Assembly (NCBI GenBank): GCA_030263455.1
Contig: SZOZ01000001.1
Coordinates: 297,275-361,274, forward strand
Origin: Synechococcales cyanobacterium CNB
GTDB lineage: Bacteria; Planctomycetota; Phycisphaerae; Phycisphaerales; UBA1924
Length of the DNA stretch: 64,000 bases
Direction: 5' to 3'
Positions within the stretch are counted from its first letter, which is position 1; the number at the start of each line of letters is the position of its first letter. The notes under the pieces are model-generated. The model had not been told where the DNA came from. It made no database searches and saw only the letters and a list, made by a program, of their open reading frames with translations. A program made the translations under genes and the position numbers. Shown one piece after another: positions 25,975 through 36,000 of this stretch.

Positions 25975-27486
25975 TCACGGGGGCCACTTGAACTTGATCT
26001 TCGGATCGGGCAGGTCGTTGACGCCACCGCCAAAGTGGTTGTTCCTGCAGTTGTGGACCTCGACGCTCATTGAGGGGTAATCGTTCCACATCAGTGGGTA
26101 GAAGAAATCGTCCGGGAAGGCGCCGATGGTGTCGTCGGCGTAGCAGTCGATCGGCAGACCGTCGGGGACAACGGGCACATCTGCAACGCAGTTGGCAGCG
26201 GAGACGTACGCGCCCACGGGTGGTGAGCCGGCTTGTCCTCTCTGGCCGATGGTGTGGGCGGTGAACGAATGGCGCGAGCCTGCGAGGTCGTGCGTGCGAG
26301 CGTAGGTTGTCGGTCCGCCGCCTCCGTCGGTCCAAGTGCGGATGGGTGCTCCGGTGGCGGGGTCGAGGACCATGCCGTAGGCGAGGCTGTAGCAGGTCGT
26401 GCCGCCGGCGACAAGCAGTCGCTCGGTCGAGCCGGAGATCGACTTTCTGAAGGAGACGGCGCCGGGCGCGGGGATGAAGTCGAGGCCCGGCTCGGTCGTG
26501 AGCCAGTTGCTCGCCGGTGGGAAGCCGCAGGTGCCCGGTGTCAGGCGACCGACGACGAGTTTCGGCCCGAAGCAGAAGTCGAGCTGGTGGACGATGATGC
26601 CGGAGAGGAACATGTCGAATGTGGTCCAGTCGAAGTCGATGCCGCGCCATTGGGTCACGCCGCTGAAGACGGTGGAGCCGACGCCCCAGAGGATGTTCCC
26701 GGTGGCGGCGTCGATGTTCATGACCAGCCCCTTGTCGTCGAAGCTGCCGACGGCGATGAGGCTTCCGGCGGGGGGGTTGACGCTCCCGGGCGGTGCGACG
26801 GTGAGATCCTGAATGTTCAGCCACCGGTTCAGCCCGACGGCGTCGGAGTAGTACTTCGACCACTTCGGAATTCCCGCCGCGTCGAGGCAGGAAACGAGTC
26901 CGACGGTCGGTGTGAACCCTCCGAAGTCGAGCGTGCGTGCGATGGCGACGTCGCCATTGGGGAGTTCCACGAGCGCATACGCCGGCTGTGCCAAGCTCCA
27001 TGGGATGCCGGGCGTCGTGTACTGTCCGGTCAGTCCCACATACCAGACCACACTGCGCGCGACGAGGTCGAGGCGACAGACAAACGTTCCCTGCACGCCG
27101 CCAGGTCGGCGGTACTCACCCGCGATCAGGAGGTGCTTGTTCGCGGCGATCTTGACGTCGTAGCCGACGAGATCGCCGCCGATCTGGTGGTCCGTGAGGA
27201 GGAGTTCATCGAGGATGGTGTGCTGCTTGGACCACACGATGACGTGGAGTCCGCGTTCTCCGGTGGGCAGGGTGCGCGATCCGACACTCACGAGACGGTC
27301 CACGACCGCAGGGGCGGAGAGTATCGCGTCGATGGCGTAGTGCTCGGTCAGTTCGGCTGGTCCGTTTGCGCTGATGAACTCGCGATCGGTGTCGAAGGCC
27401 TTCGGGAACTGTGCCAGCGCTCGGCCGGGCACGAGGGAGAGTGTCGCAGTGCCGAATGCGGTGAGGATGAGTTTGCGAGGGGTCAC
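25975..27486 (-). CDS. secreted, probably beta-propeller protein
   Basis: 503 residues from a GTG start with AGGAG seven bases upstream. A signal peptide (KLILTAFGTATLSLVPGRALAQ) is followed by a long soluble domain. It has repeating blade-like units (for example VVWYVGLTGQYT and ITWGVGSTVF-like strands, GDVAIARTLDFGGF) typical of a beta-propeller or PQQ-like fold, and several Cys residues. The pattern suggests an extracellular reporter of stored values, but no ligand or enzyme can be assigned. It is divergent from the homoaconitase operon. Confidence 0.7.
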   Translation of the reverse strand: MTPRKLILTAFGTATLSLVPGRALAQFPKAFDTDREFISANGPAELTEHYAIDAILSAPAVVDRLVSVGSRTLPTGERGLHVIVWSKQHTILDELLLTDHQIGGDLVGYDVKIAANKHLLIAGEYRRPGGVQGTFVCRLDLVARSVVWYVGLTGQYTTPGIPWSLAQPAYALVELPNGDVAIARTLDFGGFTPTVGLVSCLDAAGIPKWSKYYSDAVGLNRWLNIQDLTVAPPGSVNPPAGSLIAVGSFDDKGLVMNIDAATGNILWGVGSTVFSGVTQWRGIDFDWTTFDMFLSGIIVHQLDFCFGPKLVVGRLTPGTCGFPPASNWLTTEPGLDFIPAPGAVSFRKSISGSTERLLVAGGTTCYSLAYGMVLDPATGAPIRTWTDGGGGPTTYARTHDLAGSRHSFTAHTIGQRGQAGSPPVGAYVSAANCVADVPVVPDGLPIDCYADDTIGAFPDDFFYPLMWNDYPSMSVEVHNCRNNHFGGGVNDLPDPKIKFKWPP

Positions 27487-27642
27487 GTGGGTCTCCTAGC
27501 ACGTCGCGTGTGCGTGTCGAATCTCGTTGCCGACGATCCCGACGACGATCGCCGGACCGATAGGGATTGACGCGAGATTCAGTGCGCTGTCAGACCAGGA
27601 ACGAGAATTGTGGGCAGCGATCCGCAAGAGGGACCCCCTACA

Positions 27643-29673
27643 ATGACCCGAACACCTTTGCCAGAGGCCGTCTTTTCAATGCCGCTCACGCTCGTCGAGA
27701 AACTCGCCACGAACGCCGCGGTCGGACTCGGGCCAGGGGAGGCAGCATGGTCGGGGCGGATCGTCCGCATCCGTCCGAAGCACGTGATGACGCACGACAA
27801 CACGGCGGCTGTCATCCCGAAGTTTCTGGGCCTGTTCGAGGGAACCGGCCGCTCGGCGCGCGTGAATGATCCGCGTCAGCCGGTCTTCGCGATCGATCAC
27901 GACATCCAGAACGTGACCCCGGAGAACCTCGGCAAGTACGCGCGGATTGAGCGGTTCGCAGCCGAGCATGGGATCGACTTCTACCCGCCTGGCACGGGCA
28001 TCTCGCACCAGGTGATGGTCGAACAGGGGTACGTAACGCCCGGCTCGATGGTGGTTGGATCGGACTCGCACTCGAACCTGTATGGGGCGCTCTGCTGCCT
28101 CGGCACGCCGATCGTGCGTACGGACGCCGCGTGCCTCTGGGCGACCGGGACGACATGGTGGAAGACCCCGCGCGTCGCCCGGTGTGTACTGAAGGGGCGG
28201 CTTCGCCCCGGCGTGGTCGGCAAGGACGTCATCATCGCGCTGTGCGGGGTGTTCAACCGCGACGAGGCCCTCAACCATGCGGTCGAGTTCCAGGGCGAAG
28301 GTGTCGCGTGCCTCTCGCTGGACCAGCGCATGTCCATCGCGAACATGACCACGGAGTGGGGTGCGCTGGCGGGCATCTTTCCCTTCGACGAGACGCTGCG
28401 AGACTACCTCTTGGACCGCGCAGCGTACTTCACGCGAGGGCGAAGACCGGGCACTCGACGCGAGAGATCGCTCGGCGTGTACACCGCGGAGGACGTCGAA
28501 CGGTGGTGGAAAGGTCGGCGTGAACTTGCTGCGGACCACGGCGCGACGTACCACGTCGAGATGGAGTTGGACCTCTCGACGGTGATCCCGTACGTGAGCG
28601 GGCCGAACGGAGTGAAGGCGATCCACGCGCTGCCCGAGATCGAGCGACGGCACGTGCGCATCCAGAAGGCGTACCTCCTCTCGTGCGTCAACGCGAGACT
28701 GGAAGACATCGCGGAGGCTGCGGCCGTCGTGCGGGGCAATCGTGTTGCGGACGGGGTTGAGTTCTACGTCGCCGCGGCGAGCGCGGAGGTCCAGCGCGAG
28801 GCGGAACGGCTTGGCTACTGGCGGGCACTGCTCGACGCGGGGGCGATCGCGCTGCCGTCCGGCTGCGGCCCGTGCATCGGCCTCGGCGCGGGACTGGTGC
28901 GAGACGGCGAAGTGGCGATCAGCGCAACGAACCGCAATTTCCGAGGGCGCATGGGGAGCAGAAACGCGCAGGTCTATCTCGGGTCGCCGGCCGTGGTGGC
29001 GGCGAGCGCGATCGCGGGCTGCATTCGCGCGCCCGGCACATTCGCCGATACGCTCGCGCACGCGTCATACCGGGTGGGTGATCGCCCGCCCGCCTCACAG
29101 GTTCCCAACGGGCGGACGCGCGTCGTGCAGGGATTCCCGGCGACGGTCCGCGCCGGGACGGTCTTTCTCCCCCGGGATGACGTGGACACCGACGGGATTT
29201 TTGCCGGGAAACACACCTACAATGAGGCCCTGACACCCGAACAAATGGCCGCCGTGATCTTTGAGAACTATGATCCCGCGTTCCACACGCACTTCAGGCG
29301 GGGCGACGTGATCGTGTCAGGCCGGAACTTCGGGACGGGTTCGAGCCGCGAGCAGGCGGCGACAGCACTCAAACACGGGGGCGTGCCGTGCGTGATCGCG
29401 GCATCGTTCAGCGAGACCTACCTGCGCAACGCGTTCAACAACGGACTTCCGTGCATCGAGTGTCCCGGGTTCGTCGGTGTCATGCACGATCGGTTCGCCG
29501 GTGTGTCCGGGGGCACTGTGCGAGGGCCGACGATCGAGATCGACTTCGGGGCGGCCGTCGTGAGGTGCGAGGGAGAGGAGTTCGGGTTCACGCCGCTCTC
29601 ACCGGTTGCGCAGGAACTGGTGGCGCTGGGGGGGGCGGAGTCGATGACGCGGGCCGCGCTCGGCGCGGGATGA
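27643..29673 (+). CDS. fused aconitase-family hydratase resembling fungal homoaconitase
   Basis: 676 residues, one chain with both the large (LeuC-type) and the small swivel (LeuD-type) domains. The 4Fe-4S ligands are Cys348 (LLSCVNAR), Cys408 and Cys411 (SGCGPC). The swivel domain has the loop VDTDGIFAGKHTYN near 514 and NFGTGSSREQA near 562. In my memory this fused layout and the KHTYN-type loop are most like fungal mitochondrial homoaconitase (Lys4), not bacterial LeuC/LeuD, which are separate. The likely reaction is homocitrate/homoaconitate or a related hydroxy-acid isomerisation; 3-isopropylmalate is the alternative. ATG has GAGGGA nine bases upstream. First gene of a tight three-gene operon. 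Confidence 0.85.
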   Translation: MTRTPLPEAVFSMPLTLVEKLATNAAVGLGPGEAAWSGRIVRIRPKHVMTHDNTAAVIPKFLGLFEGTGRSARVNDPRQPVFAIDHDIQNVTPENLGKYARIERFAAEHGIDFYPPGTGISHQVMVEQGYVTPGSMVVGSDSHSNLYGALCCLGTPIVRTDAACLWATGTTWWKTPRVARCVLKGRLRPGVVGKDVIIALCGVFNRDEALNHAVEFQGEGVACLSLDQRMSIANMTTEWGALAGIFPFDETLRDYLLDRAAYFTRGRRPGTRRERSLGVYTAEDVERWWKGRRELAADHGATYHVEMELDLSTVIPYVSGPNGVKAIHALPEIERRHVRIQKAYLLSCVNARLEDIAEAAAVVRGNRVADGVEFYVAAASAEVQREAERLGYWRALLDAGAIALPSGCGPCIGLGAGLVRDGEVAISATNRNFRGRMGSRNAQVYLGSPAVVAASAIAGCIRAPGTFADTLAHASYRVGDRPPASQVPNGRTRVVQGFPATVRAGTVFLPRDDVDTDGIFAGKHTYNEALTPEQMAAVIFENYDPAFHTHFRRGDVIVSGRNFGTGSSREQAATALKHGGVPCVIAASFSETYLRNAFNNGLPCIECPGFVGVMHDRFAGVSGGTVRGPTIEIDFGAAVVRCEGEEFGFTPLSPVAQELVALGGAESMTRAALGAG

Positions 29674-29684
29674 GGATCGAGGCC

Positions 29685-30338
29685 ATGGCGAAGAAGTCAG
29701 GAACGACAGCGACGAAGTCCGCGCCGAAGCCGAAGCAGGCGGCCGCCCCGGCCGACCAGGCGGTTGCGAACGGCGGTGCCGTCGCCGAGGCGAACGGCGT
29801 GGATAAGACCGCGGGGATCACGGAAGAGGCCGTCAAGAAGGGGACGGGGCGCGGTTGGGAGGACTGGTGCCGCATCCTCGACGACGCCGGGGCGGAGGTG
29901 ATGACGCACAAGGAGATCGCGGTCTTTCTGACCGAGCGCGACGGCCTCTCGGCGTGGTGGGCGCAGATGGTGACGGTCGGCTACGAGCAGGCGCGCGGGC
30001 GGCGCGAGCCGAACCAGGCCACGACCGGTTACCAGACGTCCGCCAGCCGCGTCATCGAGGTGCCGGTCTCGCGTGCCTACCGGGCCTGGGCGGACACGCG
30101 GACGCGCAAGCGCTGGCTCATGACGCCGTTCACGGTTCGGGTGGCGAACCGGGACAAGAATCTGCGCGTGACGTGGCCAGACCAGACGTTCGTGGACGTG
30201 TACTTCACGCCCAAGGGCGAGGGCAAGTGCCAGGTCGCCGTGCAGCAGCGAAAACTGAAGGCATCGAGCGACGTGGCGAAGGCCAAGAAGTTCTGGGCCG
30301 ATCACCTGGAGCAGTTGCGGGCGCTGCTTGAAGAGTGA
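29685..30338 (+). CDS. DUF4287 and SRPBCC-domain protein
   Basis: 217 residues. A Lys/Ala-rich leader of about 40 residues is followed by a DUF4287-like segment (GRGWEDWCRILDDAG..MTHKEIAVFL..WWAQMVTVGYEQARGRR) and then an SRPBCC (START-like) domain from about residue 115 (SRVIEVPVSRAYRAWADTRTRKRWL). The latter folds usually bind hydrophobic ligands. It lies 11 bp after the aconitase-like gene. An ATG at 29670 overlapping that stop would add five residues. Its role in the operon is unknown. Confidence 0.8.
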   Translation: MAKKSGTTATKSAPKPKQAAAPADQAVANGGAVAEANGVDKTAGITEEAVKKGTGRGWEDWCRILDDAGAEVMTHKEIAVFLTERDGLSAWWAQMVTVGYEQARGRREPNQATTGYQTSASRVIEVPVSRAYRAWADTRTRKRWLMTPFTVRVANRDKNLRVTWPDQTFVDVYFTPKGEGKCQVAVQQRKLKASSDVAKAKKFWADHLEQLRALLEE

Positions 30339-30342
30339 GCCG

Positions 30343-31500
30343 GTGGGGAAGCGCCGAATCGCGTGGATGCCGGGCGACGGCGTCGGGCACGACGTCATGG
30401 ATGCGGCGCGGATCGTGCTCGATGCGATCGGGTTCGACGCCGACTACGTGCACGCGGACATCGGCTGGGAGTTCTGGCGGCGCGAGGGCGATGCCCTGCC
30501 TGCCCGAACGATCGAGGCGCTGAGGACGACCGACTGTGCCCTCTTCGGGGCGATCACGAGCAAGCCGAGCGAGGAGGCTGAGGCGGAACTGGACCCGTCC
30601 CTGCGAGGCCTGGGGTTGGTGTACGTCTCGCCGATCGTGCGCCTCCGGCAGTTGTTCGACCTGCACACGAACCTGCGGCCGTGCAAGGCCTACGAGGGGA
30701 ACCCGCTCAACTACCGCGGGACCGAGGCATCGCCGGTGACGGAGCCGATCGACATCGTGGTATTCCGCGAGAACACGGAGGGGATGTACGCCGGGGTGGA
30801 GTTCTATCCGCTGCCTGAGCCGGTGTACGGCGCGCTGTGTGCAAACCCGCGCATGACGCCGTGGGCGGACAAGGGGCTTGAGAACGTCGCGCTTTCGACT
30901 CGGATCGTGTCGCGGCAGGGGTGCGAACGCATCTGCCGACAGGCGTTCGAGTACGCGAGAGAGCACGGGAGGCGGCGGGTTACGCTCGTGGAGAAGCCGA
31001 ACGTGCTGCGGAAGACGGGCGGCCTGATGACGCGGGTCTTCCGCGAGGTGGCGCGAGGCTATCCGCGTATCGAGAGCGACGAGGCGAACATCGACGCCAT
31101 CTGCATGTGGCTGCTCAAGAACCCGCAGGACTACGACGTGCTCGTCGCGGAGAACATGTTCGGGGACATCATATCGGACCTGTGCGCCGGGCTTGTCGGC
31201 GGCCTGGGCTTCGCGGCGTCGGCGAACATCGGGGACGACTACGCCGTCTTCGAACCGACGCACGGGTCCGCACCGAAGTATGCGGGCCGGCACGTCGTGA
31301 ACCCGATGGCGATGCTGCTGACTGTTCGGATGATGCTCGATTGGCTCGACGAATCGTCGCTCGCCGGGCGTTTAGAGCAAGCGATCGCTGAGGTCATCCG
31401 CGAAGGTCGTGTGGCCACCTACGACGTCAAGGGGCGCGGCCGGGGAGATTCGACGCTCGACGTGGCGCGAGAGGTCGCAAGGAAGGCAATCGGCGCATGA
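30343..31500 (+). CDS. isocitrate/homoisocitrate-type dehydrogenase
   Basis: 385 residues of the NAD(P)-dependent beta-decarboxylating dehydrogenase family. FRENTEGMYAG carries the substrate-binding segment, VEKPNVL holds the catalytic Lys, and the metal and NAD sites appear as ENMFGDIISD, SANIGDDYAVFEPTHGSAP. It is not a simple LeuB: the active-site neighbours differ (VEKPNVLRKTGG). Pairing with a fused homoaconitase suggests homoisocitrate, but isocitrate or isopropylmalate cannot be excluded. The GTG at 30343 is four bases after the previous stop; a TTG at 30328 is an in-frame alternative. Its 3' end overlaps a terminator tract used by the opposite gene. Confidence 0.85.
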   Translation: MGKRRIAWMPGDGVGHDVMDAARIVLDAIGFDADYVHADIGWEFWRREGDALPARTIEALRTTDCALFGAITSKPSEEAEAELDPSLRGLGLVYVSPIVRLRQLFDLHTNLRPCKAYEGNPLNYRGTEASPVTEPIDIVVFRENTEGMYAGVEFYPLPEPVYGALCANPRMTPWADKGLENVALSTRIVSRQGCERICRQAFEYAREHGRRRVTLVEKPNVLRKTGGLMTRVFREVARGYPRIESDEANIDAICMWLLKNPQDYDVLVAENMFGDIISDLCAGLVGGLGFAASANIGDDYAVFEPTHGSAPKYAGRHVVNPMAMLLTVRMMLDWLDESSLAGRLEQAIAEVIREGRVATYDVKGRGRGDSTLDVAREVARKAIGA

Positions 31501-31527
31501 AAAAGGGCGGGCGATCCTCGCCCGCCC
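31499..31527 (-). terminator. intrinsic terminator for the PEP-CTERM gene
   Basis: On the minus strand a perfect 10-bp stem (GGGCGGGCGA and TCGCCCGCCC, 31505-31527) with a 3-nt loop, followed by a T run formed by the A tract at 31499-31504. It lies 25 bp downstream of the minus-strand gene and its T tract overlaps the stop of the plus-strand dehydrogenase, so it may also end that transcript inefficiently. Confidence 0.85.
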
Positions 31528-31551
31528 AGGTGGGAGTTGACGAGTCCGGCA

Positions 31552-32172
31552 TCAGGCGCGACGCCTGCGGACAGCCAGCACGCCGCCGATGGCGAGCAGG
31601 GCAGCGGTGCCGGGCGTCGGGACGGTCACAATCCACGCACTGGAGCCGTCGGCGAGGGCCTGGACGTGGCCCGCGAAGCGAACAGCGGCCGGGTCGGTGT
31701 ACGCCGCCTGTATCGCGGCGACTGACGACGAGCCGGGGTCGATCTTCAGCGAGAGCCACTCACCGGGGCCGACGCCCTTGGCGGGCTTGGGGTTGTCCGC
31801 GCCGAAGGCGAAGAGCGAGCCGCCCCACGGGCCGCCGAAGTCGGCGATCGAGCCTGGCGGGTTGGCCGGCGTGGTGCCGTTTCCGAACGAGACGCCGCTC
31901 GACCAGTCGTGCAGGGAGACCCCGCCCCAGAGCTGCGAGGTCGCGGTGTTCTCGACATAGAAGGTGGTGAGAACGCCAGCGGTGATGGAATCGTTCGAGA
32001 TCACGAGTTCCGCGAACGAGCCGCGATCGATCACGTCAAGGCGGATCGTGAGACCCGCGACGGAGGATGCGTGGTCCATGTTGAACGGTGTCGCGACGAT
32101 GTCTGCGAGCGAGGCCGAGGCGAGGCCGACCGTGGCGAGCGACCCGAGGACGATGCACGAAGTCCTTCTCAT
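31552..32172 (-). CDS. secreted PEP-CTERM-like protein
   Basis: 206 residues: signal peptide (TSCIVLGSLATVGLASASLA), a soluble beta-rich domain, and a C-terminal sorting tail VPTPGTAALLAIGGVLAVRRRRA, that is Pro-Thr-Pro, a membrane segment and an Arg cluster. The variant VPTPG replaces the usual VPEP. Such proteins are processed at the membrane by an exosortase; none is encoded here. ATG at 32172 with AAAGGTGG upstream. The extra-cytoplasmic function is unknown. Confidence 0.8.
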   Translation of the reverse strand: MRRTSCIVLGSLATVGLASASLADIVATPFNMDHASSVAGLTIRLDVIDRGSFAELVISNDSITAGVLTTFYVENTATSQLWGGVSLHDWSSGVSFGNGTTPANPPGSIADFGGPWGGSLFAFGADNPKPAKGVGPGEWLSLKIDPGSSSVAAIQAAYTDPAAVRFAGHVQALADGSSAWIVTVPTPGTAALLAIGGVLAVRRRRA

Positions 32173-32401
32173 GCTGAACCACCTTTCCGGCGTTGGCCGG
32201 TTGTTGCGGGCTGCGTCGTGAACGACGTGTGCCCAGACACCCACACCATTCCATCGGAACGGCGCTGATGCCAGACCGTTCAGGCACGACCGGCCACCGC
32301 GGTAGCGTCTGCGACAGAGATAGGGGTGCTGCGGCCGCGCGTGGAGCGGCGGCGATTCCGGCGATCAGCGGGTGGTCCGAGAATCCGGATCGGTGCCGGG
32401 G

Positions 32402-32737
32402 TCAGGGCTGACCGCGCAGTTCACGCTCGGCGTCGAGCCAGTCGTCGAGGTCGTGGCCGTCCCGACAGCCGCGGGCGATCCAGAGCTCATAGGCACGCCT
32501 GCGGACCTGCTCGGTGGTCGGCTGGACCGGTGGGCCCTGGTTCGAGCCGGAGTTTGCTGGTTGGGTTGCAGCCGGGACTGAAAGATCGAGCATCGGACGG
32601 CGGCCGAGGGTTCGGCGTCGTGGGGCTTCGGTATGGCGAAGAGAGTTCAACTCGGCCAACGCCTCTCTTACCGTCCCAAACTCAACTGTTGCGCTCCGGG
32701 TCGTACTGCCTTCCGCTTGATGGCTCCGCCGTGCCAT
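32402..32737 (-). CDS. DUF2934 protein
   Basis: 111 residues. The C-terminal 35 residues match DUF2934 (QVRRRAYELWIARGCRDGHDLDDWLDAERELR), a small helical domain common in planctomycetes and proteobacteria. The rest is unstructured, Ser/Thr/Pro-rich. The ATG at 32737 with GGGAGG upstream is preferred over earlier in-frame starts. Function unknown. Confidence 0.75.
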   Translation of the reverse strand: MARRSHQAEGSTTRSATVEFGTVREALAELNSLRHTEAPRRRTLGRRPMLDLSVPAATQPANSGSNQGPPVQPTTEQVRRRAYELWIARGCRDGHDLDDWLDAERELRGQP

Positions 32738-32783
32738 GGGGGCCTCCCTTCCCTTGGTCCATGCGGACAGCAATGTCTTGAAT

Positions 32784-32812
32784 ATTGTCGGCAATCGGAT
32801 GGCCTGGGTCAA
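32784..32812 (-). promoter_or_regulatory. promoter of the DUF2934 gene
   Basis: On the minus strand TTGACC (32807-32812), a 17-bp spacer and GACAAT (32784-32789), four of six bases matching in the -10. It would start transcription about 40 bases before the ATG. Confidence 0.5.
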
Positions 32813-32823
32813 GATGGGTAAAC

Positions 32824-32849
32824 AGAACTTCACGCCGCGCACAAGTTCT
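32824..32849. repeat. inverted repeat in divergent intergenic region
   Basis: AGAACTT (32824-32830) and AAGTTCT (32843-32849) around a 12-nt centre, in the 292-bp gap between the DUF2934 gene and the LEPR-XLL gene. It is AT-richer than its surroundings and could be an operator or an RNA hairpin. The rest of the gap holds no gene. Confidence 0.4.
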
Positions 32850-33029
32850 TGTCGTGACTGAGGTTACAGACTTGACCGAAACATCTCGACCCTGCCAGCC
32901 GCGCGATGGAGGGGTTTCGCCAGGAGAGATCGTGGCAGCAGAACGGGTGGCTCTGCCGATCATCCTGCCCATGCGGTCCGCAGTAGGCTTCGTTGCTCAA
33001 ACACGGACACGACTCCTGGAGGCGTGAGG

Positions 33030-36000
33030 ATGTTCGGATTCAGGCATCCGGTGAAGGGTCGGCAATACATCGAACCCCTTGAACCTCGCCAGCTGCTCGC
33101 CGCTGATCCGATTACGCAAGATCATCCGCTCTGGGCGATTCCCTACGGCAGTGCGCAGATCGACGGCGTGCTGAACGATTCGTCCTGGGCGGATGCGTTC
33201 ACGGTGCATCGCACGCTGCCGTTCAGGACAGGAGCGTCCGCGACGGTGCGGTTCATGTACGATGAGGCCGGCTTCTATGCGTCCGTCGACGTCAAGGATC
33301 AGTATCTGTGGGCGGACGGCAACGGGGGGGGGGCGGGCAGCCGCTGGGAGTTGGAGAACGACGATTCGTTCCTCCTGTACTTCGACCTTGACGGCTCGCG
33401 CGACGAGTATTTTCGGGCTGACGATGTCGCGATCGGCGTGAACATCGCCAACCTCGACAGGCCGGTGAACGGTTCCGGAGCGGTCGCGCGCGGCAAGTAC
33501 GTCATGGGCGACGGCCAGGGTGGCGCACCGGGCATCCTGGACGCAGCGGCGGATGACCTGGCGACCTCTCTGCCCGCAGGATTTCAGTACGCCACCGTCG
33601 TCAGCGGCACGATCAACGACAACGCCGACCTCGACGAAGGCTGGACGATGGAGATGTTCATCCCCTGGTCCGCGCTGGGAACAACGACGCCGACGCACGG
33701 TCGCGCGATGGGGATCAACTTCGAGGTGATCTTCGATGACTCGGGAGGGGCGCGCGACCTGACCGACCGGCGCGACCTGACGGAGCGGTTCGAGATGCCG
33801 GCGTTCGTGGACGACTTCATCACCGGCGTCCACAGTGGGTACGCGTCGACCCAGGCGGGCATCCGCGGGCCGGTGAACTACGCCGAGGTGATGTTCATCG
33901 ACACGCGTGCGGGCGAGAGGCCGGCGCCGGTCGCCGGTCTGACGGTTACCGACGCCACGGGCTACTCGGCTCGGCTTCGGTTCGACGCTCCTGCCGGGAC
34001 GACGACCGGCCTTGGTCACGTCTCGGGGTACTACATCCGCTACAGCGAGACGCCCATTCTCGATGAGCGCGACTGGATCGAGGCAACGGTGTACGAGAAT
34101 CGCCATGTGCCGCGGCTCGCAGGGCTGGAGGAGGACATCCGTCTCATCGGGCTGTCGCCTGGGACCACGTACCACGTTGCCGTTCGGGCGTTCGATGCAG
34201 CCGGTGCACTGAGCGATCTTGCCGGTTCCGTGCAGTTTGCGACGCAGACGACAGCGCAGGACTCATCGGGTGGCCTGCGGTTGGTTCCGTCGCCGCTGGG
34301 GCGGATGCTGGTCACCGAGCGGGGTGACGCCTTCGTTGCCGTGGGGGATCACCTGGGACTGAGTTGGGCTTACACGCGGAATCTGTACACCGGGAACGTG
34401 TGGGACAACGAGGGTGACGTCTTCCGGAACTTCCACGACGAGCCGTCGTTCGAGGGGCCAGCCGGGCCGTACTTCGCGGCGCTGGCTGCGCGCGGCATTA
34501 ACACGATGCGCGTGTACGTGGAACTCTTGAACACGCACTGGCAGGGCAACCCGACGGTGCCGACCGGCCCGGACACGCCGATCACCGGGACGCCGGACGG
34601 GCTGTACTGGCTGGAGTGGAGGCCGGGCGAGTTCAACCCGCACATGCGGCAGTTCATCCACAACCTGCTCGAACTGGCGGACCAGCACGGCATCTACGTC
34701 ATCCTCAGCGCGTTCGACACGTTTCACTACGACGAGGTCTTCGAGGCGTTCGGTAACACCGGCTCCGCGGTCGAAGGCCCGTGGGCGCAGAACTTCGGCG
34801 GTCCGCTGGCATCGATCAACGAGTTCTTCCAGACTCCGGGCACGCTCGACATCGCCAAGCGCCGAATGGAGGTCGTCGCAGACTGGGTGAACGAAAGCAT
34901 GCACGCCCACCGCGTGATGGGGTGGGAGATTCCGAGCGAGTGGGACAGCTACGAGTGGACGCTCAACGCCGAGGGAAACGTCGGACCCGGGCGCGAGCCG
35001 GAGTTCGCGCGGCGGTCGCGGTGGATCGACGCCCTCGCGGCCCACATGCGGGCGTACGACCCGCACCATATGGTGCTGAACAGCACGATCGCGCAGGATC
35101 CGCGAGGGCCGCTGCATCGTCTCAACTTCCTGAGCCGGAACTTCGACGCGCTTACACCGCACTTCTACACGAACGCGAACGAGGAGCCGATCAACAACCC
35201 GGACGCGGATCGTTCGATCCGGGCCGCCATCGAGCAGGGCAACATCACGGCGTACTGGCTGACGCACGAGTTGCAACGTCGGCCGATCATCAACGGCGAG
35301 TGGGGGATGACGCGCGTGGACTGGCCGAACGGGAGGCCGGCATACGGTCCGGGCTTCACGCAGGCGGATGACGAGTCGCTGTTCCGAACCGTTCTGTGGT
35401 CGGGCCTGGCATCGGGGCAGTTCGGCACGCCGCTGCGCATCGTGACGGAAGAACTCGACTTCAACGGCTACATCCTGACGAACGGGATGCGGGCGCTCCA
35501 GCAGACGATCGCGCGGTTCGTGCAGCACGGCTCGCTCGGGTTTGACTTCGCCCACTACCACCCCGACTCGCTGGTGGGGCGGATGTCGTCGACGAACTCG
35601 TCCGGGGATGTGCTGCACCTCTTCGGCGGTTCAGACCGGAGCCGGGGTCTGGTGTACGTGCTGAAGGACGCGAACGTGCGCGAGGGAACGGTGCAGGGCG
35701 CAAGGCTGACGGTGCGCGGCCTGATGCCAGACACCATGTACGACGCGGAGGTTTGGGGAACGGCAGCCGGAGTCGCGGGGCCTGCCGTGACGCTGACCGG
35801 ACTGTTCAGCCCCGACGGCTCGCTTACGTTCAACCTGCCCTCGTTCGCGCGCGATCTCGTGGTCCGATTCAGCGCCAGAGCGTCGCACGGGCAGACCGAG
35901 AAGATCGTCTCGACGCGAGTGGGCGGGGCGATTGCGACGTTCGCCCTCGGGCCGGACCTGCGGCCGTTCCTGCTGCTGACGAGCGGGACGACCGGCGAGG

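Noticed and set aside
27567..27644. TTGACG and TACAAT as promoter of the homoaconitase-like gene
   Set aside because: TACAAT overlaps the start codon and no box fits the TTGACG spacing.
30328..30342. TTG start for the dehydrogenase
   Set aside because: It overlaps the previous gene; the GTG at 30343 starts just ahead of the conserved RIAWMPGDGVG segment.
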